Source: Bacillus sp. B15-48
GTDB lineage: Bacteria; Bacillota; Bacilli; Bacillales; Cytobacillaceae
Length of the DNA: 64,000 nt
Reading direction: 5' to 3'
Assembly: GCF_016879755.1 (NCBI RefSeq)
Contig: NZ_WOFU01000001.1
Coordinates: 434,001 to 498,000, forward strand
The first letter of the stretch is position 1, and each line of letters starts with the position of its first letter. The position numbers and the translations under genes are program-made. Positions 54,298 to 61,593 of the stretch are shown in pieces. The notes beneath the pieces are model-generated. The model was given only the letters and a program-made list of their open reading frames with translations. It had not been told where the DNA came from and ran no database searches.

Positions 54298-55317
54298 TTA
54301 GAGTGCTTCTAATTGAGATTCCTTAATGTCTTCTTTGTCTACCTTTAAGTCATGTTCCTTAATTTGTTCTTCAGTAATATCGAACTTCTTGCCCGTTACG
54401 CTTTCGATTGTGTTCAATAATCCGAAAGCGTCGATTCCGAATTTACGCATTAAATACTCAGCAGAAGCACCATGACCATACACATCTGGAATCCCGACTC
54501 TTGTTAATTTTGTTTGAATTCCATGCTCAGCGATCACTTCTGCCACCGCGGATCCTAAGCCACCAATTGTTGAATGGTTTTCCAACGTAATGACACCGTT
54601 TTTCGATTCCTTAAGCGCTTTGACAACTCGTTCATCAGTAAATGGTTTTAACGTAGAGATATGAAGGTGTTTCACATGAACGCCTTTTCCTTTTAATAAT
54701 TCGACTGCTTTCATTGCTTCTTCTGTACAGATTCCGCTAGACAATACAGTGATATCATCACCTTCATTTAACACTCTCGCTGTATTCAATTTAAATGGTT
54801 CGTTTTTCGGGAACAAACGAGGCAAACGTCCACGGAGCATGCGAATGTATACAGGCCCGTTGATTTCATCGGTTGCATCTAGGATTGTTTCAACATCAGT
54901 TGCATCTCCAGTTTCAAGGATCGTCATATTAGGTACGCCGCGTAGGACGGATATATCTTCAATCGCTTGGTGTGTTACGCCACCTGGTGTCATAATTCCT
55001 GGAAGGAATCCGACTAACCGTACCTTTAGGTTAGGGTAAGCAACAGACATGGACAACTGGTCGAATGGTCTTCTATAAAGGAAAACAGCGAATGTATGCA
55101 AGAATGGCACATACCCTTCTCGAGCTAATCCGCCAGCCCAACTTAACATGTTTTGTTCAGCCATACCCATGGAAACGAACTTTTCGGGTACTTGCTTTTT
55201 AAACTCTGCAATCTCTGTTGACCCTGTTAAGTCGCCCGATAAAACAAGGACATTGTCTCTTTCTTTCCCATATCTCACCATGTTGTGCGAATGTGGATTG
55301 TTTACAAATTCAACCAT
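54298..55317 (-). CDS. Transketolase, C-terminal subunit
   Basis: 339 residues: pyrimidine-binding domain (FVSMGMAEQNMLSWAGGLA with catalytic Glu near 53) and the C-terminal transketolase domain. It is the second half of a split transketolase and pairs with the protein at 55320. Two bases separate the genes. The last 30 residues are a charged tail not needed for the fold. Confidence 0.92.
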   Translation of the reverse strand: MVEFVNNPHSHNMVRYGKERDNVLVLSGDLTGSTEIAEFKKQVPEKFVSMGMAEQNMLSWAGGLAREGYVPFLHTFAVFLYRRPFDQLSMSVAYPNLKVRLVGFLPGIMTPGGVTHQAIEDISVLRGVPNMTILETGDATDVETILDATDEINGPVYIRMLRGRLPRLFPKNEPFKLNTARVLNEGDDITVLSSGICTEEAMKAVELLKGKGVHVKHLHISTLKPFTDERVVKALKESKNGVITLENHSTIGGLGSAVAEVIAEHGIQTKLTRVGIPDVYGHGASAEYLMRKFGIDAFGLLNTIESVTGKKFDITEEQIKEHDLKVDKEDIKESQLEAL

Positions 55318-55319
55318 GA

Positions 55320-56270
55320 TTACCGAACCCCTTTCTTCATGTCTTCAAGAATTGCTTTGAATTGTTCAACTTCATTATCTTTAAATCTGACAAAATGAAG
55401 ATGGGGCTTTCGATGATCCAACTCAGGCAATCCTTGTGCCGCATTTGTATAACATAGAACGAAAAGCGGTTTTCCTACTGTTGGGGTTTGGCTTGCCTGC
55501 ACTACTTCTTCAATATTATGTCCGTCCACCTTGACACAAGTTCCACCAAAGGCCTCGATACGTGCATCAATTGGTTCAATATTCATGACATCTTTTGTCC
55601 AACCATCGTACTGCTGACCATTGACATCGACATAAACGACAAGATTATCTAATTTATAATGAGCAGCTGCTTGGATTCCTTCCCATGTTTGCCCTTCCTC
55701 TAACTCACCGTCAGACATGAACAAGAACACACGACCATCTTCATTCTTCATTTTTCTCGCGTGAGCAATTCCGCCTGCTTGGCTGATTGCTTGACCAAAG
55801 GAGCCAGTTGTTAGCTCGAATCCTGGAGAGTGCTCAGCACCAATTTGTTCTACCGTACTTCCATCGACGTTAAATGACTTGAAAGACTCTGGAGACAATC
55901 TCCCAGCTTCAACAAGTCCAGCATAAATAACAACTGCATAGTGTGCTGGTGAGATGAGTAAACGGTCATAGCCAGGGCCAGTTGGACCATTATAGGCAGC
56001 ACCTGTCACATAGTCTTTATTATCGTCTCCCGGAATACCTGCAAATGGGGGTGCGACAAATGGCGCTTGGCTTTCACCTAGCTTCATAACTCCACCATAA
56101 AGAGCAGCTACTGTTTCAGCACTGGAAAGTGCTTGGCTTAAATAACAGCCGTTTTTATCGATCGTTAATTCCAGTACACGTTGGCGAATACCATGGGCCA
56201 TTTTTTCTATTTTTTTATAATCAAACTGCTCATTTGTCTTTACAGTTGCGGCATTTGATCCAGTATCCAT
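55320..56270 (-). CDS. Transketolase, N-terminal subunit
   Basis: 316 residues with the TPP-binding GDG-type motif FMSDGELEEGQTWEG and following VNGQQ. AAGGAGG lies 6 bases before the ATG at 56270. Its first 31 bases overlap the end of the UlaE-like gene. Split transketolases of this kind occur in sugar-acid and pentose operons, where they move two-carbon units from ketose phosphates. Confidence 0.93.
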   Translation of the reverse strand: MDTGSNAATVKTNEQFDYKKIEKMAHGIRQRVLELTIDKNGCYLSQALSSAETVAALYGGVMKLGESQAPFVAPPFAGIPGDDNKDYVTGAAYNGPTGPGYDRLLISPAHYAVVIYAGLVEAGRLSPESFKSFNVDGSTVEQIGAEHSPGFELTTGSFGQAISQAGGIAHARKMKNEDGRVFLFMSDGELEEGQTWEGIQAAAHYKLDNLVVYVDVNGQQYDGWTKDVMNIEPIDARIEAFGGTCVKVDGHNIEEVVQASQTPTVGKPLFVLCYTNAAQGLPELDHRKPHLHFVRFKDNEVEQFKAILEDMKKGVR

Positions 56271-57064
56271 GTTCTTGCCTCCTTAATAATTTCCATACTA
56301 TTCTCGCTGTTATCGTTCCACATTTCTAAAGCAAACGGTCCAGCGTATCCCGCATCAAAAAGGACTTCAAACACTCCTTTAAAATCAACGATTCCCTCGC
56401 CATAAGGAACTCTTCTGAAAACCCCTTCTTTCGTATCTTTCAAGTGGATACCAACGAAATGTTGAACGTTCTCTACTAGCGACTGCTTGACATCAAAATG
56501 ATGCGCTGTTAAATTCCCGACATCCGGATACATCTTCATCCAAGGAGAATTTACTTTCTCGACTATTTCCTTCATTTGGCCAAGAGAAATGATGTCTCTG
56601 TCGACATTCTCGATCCCGAGCATCACTCCTGCTTGACTGGCCAGTTCAGCAGATTGATGCATTCCTTCTATAAACCTTTTCTTTGAATCTTCCGTTGTTT
56701 CTTCATATTCAAGTGTATAATAACCGGCTATTTGAATCGTACGAATGCCCATGCTTGCTGAAAAATCAACCGCCTGTTCCATAATTTGAAGTGCCTGTTC
56801 TCGTACCTTTGTCTCTTTACTGCCAAAAGGGTAATCACGATGAGCACTTAAAACCATATTGGAAAAATGAACTCCACTGTTTAAGCTTGCACGAAGCCAA
56901 GTGGCTTTTTCTTCTGTCGACCACTGAAATCTTGGTAAACGGTCCTTATCTAAAGCAATCTCAAATAAGGAATAACCCGCTTCAGCCGCTGAATATAAAA
57001 CACCTTCGATATCCTCACTAAGCGGCAATGCCTTCTCATAGATTCCTAGTTTCATTGCTTTCAT
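56240..57064 (-). CDS. UlaE-like sugar-phosphate 3-epimerase (xylose isomerase-like TIM barrel)
   Basis: 274 residues from ATG 57064, after GGAGG by 10 bases; a longer frame upstream overlaps the previous gene's end and has no support. The four metal ligands of the UlaE family are visible: Glu in LGIENVDRD, Asp in YPDVGNL, His in VGIHLKDTK and Glu in ALEMWND. UlaE converts L-xylulose 5-phosphate to L-ribulose 5-phosphate. It fits an ascorbate-type operon. Confidence 0.87.
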   Translation of the reverse strand: MKAMKLGIYEKALPLSEDIEGVLYSAAEAGYSLFEIALDKDRLPRFQWSTEEKATWLRASLNSGVHFSNMVLSAHRDYPFGSKETKVREQALQIMEQAVDFSASMGIRTIQIAGYYTLEYEETTEDSKKRFIEGMHQSAELASQAGVMLGIENVDRDIISLGQMKEIVEKVNSPWMKMYPDVGNLTAHHFDVKQSLVENVQHFVGIHLKDTKEGVFRRVPYGEGIVDFKGVFEVLFDAGYAGPFALEMWNDNSENSMEIIKEARTWILDQMPQL

Positions 57065-57080
57065 CAGCGACTTCCCTCCA

Positions 57081-57734
57081 TCATCCAAACACGTGAATAA
57101 TTTCGTCTTTATACTCTTTCGCCACTTGAAGAGGATCTTTTGCATTGGCAATTTTTCTTCCAGCAATAAAGCAGTAAACCGGTACATCTTTAAATAACTT
57201 GATTTCGTCAACGGCTAATCCGCCTGTAATACTTAAATTGAAGCCCTTTTCTGCTAAATTCTTTAGTTCCTTAATCACTTCAGGGCTCCACTTTTCTTCT
57301 TCCTCTACCACTTCGCTTGACCGATGGTAAATGATTTGAGTAATCCCTAATGATCTCCAGTATTCTGCTTGTTCACTCGTAAAAGATTGATTAATTTCAA
57401 TCTGAACATCTTTGTTTTCGCGCGACTTTGCTTCCTTAACTACTGCTTCAATCGTATCATTTGAGGCATCGCTCATGACTGTTACCCAATCAGCGCCGGA
57501 GTCAAAGGCCAATTTGGCCAATTTGCCTCCAGCTTTGATAATGCGGATGTCCGCTAAGATAATGTGATCTGGGAATAGGCTTTTCATCATTCGAACCGCT
57601 TGCATTCCATTTTCAACAGCGAGAATCGTACCTACTTCAATTACATCAACCTGCGATTGGGCTTTTTGAGCAGCAGCTAAAGAATCTGACAAACTATGAT
57701 TATCTAAAGCTAGTTGTAATTTTGGTCTGCTCAT
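57081..57734 (-). CDS. KGPDC/HPS-family protein with altered DxRxxK active site (UlaD-like)
   Basis: 217 residues of the OMP decarboxylase suprafamily, closest to 3-keto-L-gulonate-6-phosphate decarboxylase (UlaD) in length and motifs. Glu33 (DVIEVGTIL) and Asp62 are in place, but the family hallmark DxKxxD reads D62-I-R64-I-I-K67. The VYHRSR loop reads IYHRSS. Glu113 (VQIEIN), the ITGG Thr and the phosphate-binding IAGR are kept. The DNA shows no sequencing-error sign. K64 and D67 are essential in the known enzymes, so the chemistry is probably different: a new activity or a non-decarboxylating one. Confidence 0.85.
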   Translation of the reverse strand: MSRPKLQLALDNHSLSDSLAAAQKAQSQVDVIEVGTILAVENGMQAVRMMKSLFPDHIILADIRIIKAGGKLAKLAFDSGADWVTVMSDASNDTIEAVVKEAKSRENKDVQIEINQSFTSEQAEYWRSLGITQIIYHRSSEVVEEEEKWSPEVIKELKNLAEKGFNLSITGGLAVDEIKLFKDVPVYCFIAGRKIANAKDPLQVAKEYKDEIIHVFG

Positions 57735-57765
57735 CTAATGCACCTTCTATTCCTTTATTAGGTTA

Positions 57766-58698
57766 TTATTTTTCAAATTGGTAAACTCTTGCAGGGTTAT
57801 GAATCATAAATTTATCTAGCACTTCTTGGCTGAAGCCTTCGTCTAACAATCTTGGTAAGAAACGCTCTTTAATCCAGTTAAATCCAGGGCCGTAACCGTA
57901 TACTCTATGGTGAGATCTTCTTCCCATGTCATTGGAAAGCATGATTTGATCTTCGTAGCCGTCAGCTACTAATTGTTTTAGCAATTCGATTCTCATGCTG
58001 TCTGGATAGTATTTTGCTTTACCAGGGCCATCATAGATAACGTTAGCACCTGTTTTTAAGATTTGGCGGTGGTACCATAAATCAGGAACACGGTCAACGT
58101 GAGCGACGATGAACTTGCTCATATCAAAACCTTCAGATGCAACAATTTCACACTGTTCGATTCCCATTGTTCCAGCTGTTGTATGAGTATGGAAACATGA
58201 ACCCGCTTCTGTTGCTGCACGTGCACCTGCTCTTAACACTTTTTCTTCGTTTGGAGTGATGTGGTTATAAGCTGTACCAGCTTTAATCCATCCTGCCTTT
58301 ACAGATGTACCATCCATCCCTACTTGAACATCGTGTAACATTCTTTCAGCAATATAGTTGGTTGACCAATCAGTTAATTCTGGTTCCATTCCATGCTCTT
58401 CACAAATATAACCTGTTGTAGCAAGAACGTGTACACCAGACTCTTGAGACGCAATCACCATTCCTGGAGTATTTCTTCCCCATGATTGTGGAGTTGTTTC
58501 AACGATACAACCGCCACCAATTTCTTTAAATTCTCTCAACATTTGAATCGCTAATGGAAGACTATCTAAGTGGTGATCCAGATTATTTTTTGTTCCTTTT
58601 CCTTGCGGGTTTGTCAAAATATGTTCATGAGCCATTGTAAAGCCCAATTCAGATGCGTCGATATCTCCTAATACTGTTCTCACTTTTCCTTTTGCCAT
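57766..58698 (-). CDS. Phosphotriesterase (PTE)-family lactonase, probable phosphosugar lactonase
   Basis: 310 residues from ATG 58698, with AGGAGGG 9 bases upstream. The binuclear metal site is complete: HEH in TMAHEHIL (about 22-24), the carboxylated Lys in AGWIKAG, His in FHTHTTAG, His in VAHVDR and Asp in LSNDMGRR. Related PTE-family proteins from Listeria and Bacillus hydrolyse pentonolactone phosphates. It is the first gene of the operon, where E. coli has the unrelated UlaG lactonase. Confidence 0.87.
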   Translation of the reverse strand: MAKGKVRTVLGDIDASELGFTMAHEHILTNPQGKGTKNNLDHHLDSLPLAIQMLREFKEIGGGCIVETTPQSWGRNTPGMVIASQESGVHVLATTGYICEEHGMEPELTDWSTNYIAERMLHDVQVGMDGTSVKAGWIKAGTAYNHITPNEEKVLRAGARAATEAGSCFHTHTTAGTMGIEQCEIVASEGFDMSKFIVAHVDRVPDLWYHRQILKTGANVIYDGPGKAKYYPDSMRIELLKQLVADGYEDQIMLSNDMGRRSHHRVYGYGPGFNWIKERFLPRLLDEGFSQEVLDKFMIHNPARVYQFEK

Positions 58699-58722
58699 AA
58701 TGAAAATCCCTCCTGTTATTAT

Positions 58723-58756
58723 TGAACAATTGTTCATTAATGTGAACCAATGTTAA
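58723..58756. promoter_or_regulatory. Tandem operators in front of the Ula-like operon
   Basis: TGAACAATTGTTCA (58723-58736) is a perfect 14-bp palindrome; TGAACCAATGTTAA (58743-58756) is a degenerate copy 20 bp away, two helical turns, on the same DNA face. They lie between the predicted promoter and the ribosome site and are probable SorC sites. Confidence 0.7.
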
Positions 58757-58764
58757 CTACACGT

Positions 58765-58793
58765 TTAATATAACATATATAAAACGGTTGCAA
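58765..58793 (-). promoter_or_regulatory. Predicted promoter of the Ula-like operon
   Basis: Minus strand: -35 TTGCAA (58788-58793), 17 bases, -10 TATTAA (58765-58770). A weak cre-like stretch, TTGCAACCGTTTTA, overlaps the -35. Confidence 0.55.
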
Positions 58794-58890
58794 AACACTT
58801 TTTTTGAAAATTCCTAACAAAAAATTAAAGATTAAATATTCATAATATTCATTCCGTTCGTTAGCAAAAATATAGATGCTAATTTTTAGC

Positions 58891-58924
58891 AAAAAAAAGA
58901 ACAAGGCTTATTTCAGCCTAGTTC
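58891..58924 (-). terminator. Terminator of the EIIC gene
   Basis: GAACAAGGCT (58899-58908) and AGCCTAGTTC (58915-58924), followed on the minus strand by eight T. It separates the EIIC gene from the lactonase operon. Just beyond lies a small GCTAA/TTAGC inverted repeat. Confidence 0.9.
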
Positions 58925-59017
58925 ATCTCTAATAGTCAGTCATCTTTTGCTTCTGTAATATAACATCCTCACACACTCAGAAAATGAGATCCTTCACCCT
59001 TTTAAATGACTCTTACA

Positions 59018-60406
59018 TTACAGAGCTTTCTCCTTATTTCCACATTCTAATTTTACCTTGGCTAACCTCTTTCGATCTTGTATTTGCGGGATGATTAACA
59101 GCAGGATAATCGTTAAAACAACGCCAATGACTCCAAAATGATCCATAACAAGAATAAATCCAGGAATAACAGTAACCCAGTCAAAGGTAGCCATTACTCC
59201 ACCCACAATCCCGGAAATAGAATATGTGAAGGCTCCTAAACTTACTTGGAGGAAGCCTGACGCAAAAGGCAACAGCATGGCCGCACGGAATCCCCCAAAA
59301 TGGTTTGCATATACGGCAATCCCAGCATTGTCGAAGAACATTGGGATAAAACCTAGAATTAAGAAGACTGGAGAGTTCGTCACAAGCAAGAGAATGACAC
59401 CGACCACCTGTCCAACTGCACCTGCCGTAAAACCTAGTAAAATCGCATTTGGATGTCCGAATCCATAGATGGCTGCAATATCAACTGCTGATGCAGAATT
59501 AGGAAGGATCTTACTAGAAATTCCTTTGAACGAATTTACTAGCTCAGTAATGAACATTTGTACCCCAGTAAGGATAATTGTTAAAAAAACGGCAAATTTA
59601 GCTGTAGTCATATAAATAAACAGCGGAAACGCTAAGGTCGTTTCAAAGTAATCCGATCCGATGAGTGCCATAACCGTTCCAAAGAAAATCGTCATTAAGA
59701 TGGTTGATGCAACAACATTATCATTAAACATTTCCAACCATTTTGGAAATTTTAAATGATCCACTGATTTTTCCTTATTGCCGACTTTTGGTGCAATTTT
59801 ACTTGTTAGCCATAAACCTAACATTTGATTGTGACCAATTGCGAAGTTGCCCCCGTCAGTCACTTCATTCGTGATGTCTATTGTTAGATTCGTGAAGACA
59901 GCCCAGTAGGTTCCAATTAAAAGGCCAGTTAACACAACCGTAAGTGTATCTGGGGCTTCTAAAAAAGTATAAGCCATAAAGAGAAGGAGCGTACTATGAA
60001 TAAACATGACATGCCCTGTTACCTGAAGGGTTCTTAACTTCGTATACTTTGAAAAGGCAACGAGAAGGGTATTCCAGGCGAAGCCGATTACTAAGGTGTA
60101 TCCAACTAAGGCTACCATATCCCCAAGCCCTTCATTTGCTGCAGCTAGGGCAACATATGGATCCATGATTGCTCCATCCATTTGATATTTTTCTTTAAAT
60201 GAATCTAGAATCGGTCTAAATGTAGAGGTTAAGCCTCCTGTCCCAGCCTGTAAAATCATGAAACCTATGGACGCTTTAATAAACCCTGTGATTGCAGTAG
60301 ATAGTCCACTCCCCAATAGTATGTAACCTACGAAAACGATAATTCCCATCAAGAAAGGAGCTTGTCCTAAAATTTGATTAATCAAGATATCAACAAATGT
60401 TTCCAT
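59018..60406 (-). CDS. PTS EIIC permease, ascorbate (UlaA/SgaT) family
   Basis: 462 residues from ATG 60406, after AAAGGAG by 8 bases; a TTG start seven codons earlier is inside the ribosome site. About twelve membrane helices. FIKASIGFMILQAGTGGLTSTF, AIYGFGHPNAILLGF and FFDNAGIAVYANHFGGFRAA are UlaA-type segments. UlaA moves L-ascorbate with phosphorylation by EIIA and EIIB (UlaC, UlaB), but no such genes lie in the window. EIIA/EIIB must be supplied elsewhere, or the protein works as a secondary carrier. Confidence 0.88.
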   Translation of the reverse strand: METFVDILINQILGQAPFLMGIIVFVGYILLGSGLSTAITGFIKASIGFMILQAGTGGLTSTFRPILDSFKEKYQMDGAIMDPYVALAAANEGLGDMVALVGYTLVIGFAWNTLLVAFSKYTKLRTLQVTGHVMFIHSTLLLFMAYTFLEAPDTLTVVLTGLLIGTYWAVFTNLTIDITNEVTDGGNFAIGHNQMLGLWLTSKIAPKVGNKEKSVDHLKFPKWLEMFNDNVVASTILMTIFFGTVMALIGSDYFETTLAFPLFIYMTTAKFAVFLTIILTGVQMFITELVNSFKGISSKILPNSASAVDIAAIYGFGHPNAILLGFTAGAVGQVVGVILLLVTNSPVFLILGFIPMFFDNAGIAVYANHFGGFRAAMLLPFASGFLQVSLGAFTYSISGIVGGVMATFDWVTVIPGFILVMDHFGVIGVVLTIILLLIIPQIQDRKRLAKVKLECGNKEKAL

Positions 60407-60517
60407 TTTTATCACTCCTTTCGGCAATTTAAAGGAGATATACCTTTAAGAAACATAGAGAGGCGTGAAAAAAAGTCACAGCCTCCCTCAATTTCAATAT
60501 TCTTTTTCAAATCCAAA

Positions 60518-61465
60518 TCATTGGTCTAACAAGCTTAGTAATTTTTTAGCACAACCTTTATCAATAATAATTACATTAAAGTAACTACCTTTAATCGCCG
60601 CTAATAATGGCTTTGCTTTGACAGCTGAAGCGACGATTCCAATCGACGATTCAGCCTTTTGTAAATTAGCCAGTGGAATCGAAAGGATTCTTTCATTAAA
60701 AGGCGATATTTCATTTCCATTTTCATCAATTGGATGAGCAAGCAAATGACCAACTGCTCCTAGCTGAACTAACTGTTCTTTTTCCTCTATGCCTAAATAA
60801 CCTGTTCTTTGAATACTGCTTTCTTCTTCTTCAAAAGAACCAACCGCACTAAGATATATATTCGCAGATTCAGCTTTCGTTAATAATTCTTGGATGGCTA
60901 CTTGTTTCTTTAACTCCTTAACGGTTTCACTATTACTTAAGACTGCAGGTGCGTGGATATATTGATAAGAACAGGATAATTTCTTCGCTACTTTAAAAGC
61001 TAGTTCCTGACCATCAATTTCCGGATTCCCACCACCAAGGCCGCCGACAATTTGAATGACGGACCCATCTGGAGCAGATACATTCATAAGTGTATCGACA
61101 AACGCTTTAATCGTTCTCCCCCAGGAAATGCCCACGATTGAATCTGATTTTAAAATAGATGAAAAGTAAAGAGCTGCAACTTCAGCAACTTTCTTTAAAG
61201 TGAAATCCTCATCCATGTCTTCAACGTCAGCAACCAATACGTCTTTAAGATTAAGCTTTTTACGTAATGTTTCCGATAAATCGGAATCAAGGGAAACAGG
61301 AGTATTTACTTTAATCTCAACAATTCCTTGTTTCTTTGCTTCTTCCAGCAATCGTGAAACAGTTGGTCTAGAAACCCCCATAATCCCTGAAATCTTTTGT
61401 TGCGTTAGATTCCTCAAGTAATACAGTTCTACCGCCCGAACAATCTGGGCATATTTTTGGTCCAT
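60518..61465 (-). CDS. SorC-family regulator, second copy (beside EIIC)
   Basis: 315 residues from ATG 61465, with AAGGAG upstream; the longer frame to 61513 lies in pseudogene sequence. HTH TQQKISGIMGVSRPTVSRLL and the sugar-phosphate domain are as in the regulator at 52642, and the two are clearly recent paralogues. It is the gene upstream of EIIC on the same strand, with an 111-base gap. It probably controls EIIC and perhaps the whole catabolic operon. Confidence 0.92.
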   Translation of the reverse strand: MDQKYAQIVRAVELYYLRNLTQQKISGIMGVSRPTVSRLLEEAKKQGIVEIKVNTPVSLDSDLSETLRKKLNLKDVLVADVEDMDEDFTLKKVAEVAALYFSSILKSDSIVGISWGRTIKAFVDTLMNVSAPDGSVIQIVGGLGGGNPEIDGQELAFKVAKKLSCSYQYIHAPAVLSNSETVKELKKQVAIQELLTKAESANIYLSAVGSFEEEESSIQRTGYLGIEEKEQLVQLGAVGHLLAHPIDENGNEISPFNERILSIPLANLQKAESSIGIVASAVKAKPLLAAIKGSYFNVIIIDKGCAKKLLSLLDQ

Positions 61466-61590
61466 ATTAATGATACTCCTTATATTAAACTTTTTTGTAT
61501 TCGTAAGTATCATTATATATTTTCTAGCCTTCTTTTACGACAACTTGTAACAAAGCTTTCATATTCGTGTCGAAACATCACAAAGATTAG
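61466..61590 (-). pseudogene. Remnant of the class II aldolase 3' end, upstream of the duplicated sorC
   Basis: The plus-strand segment matches 53613-53740, the end of the class II aldolase gene and its link to the first sorC. CGTAAGTATCATTATA is identical in both (61501-61516 and 53650-53665), and the ACTCCTTATA around the shared ribosome site and TACGAC, ATTCGT words align further. The frame is broken by stops. It shows that the aldolase end plus sorC was copied as a unit. Confidence 0.8.
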
Positions 61591-61593
61591 TTG

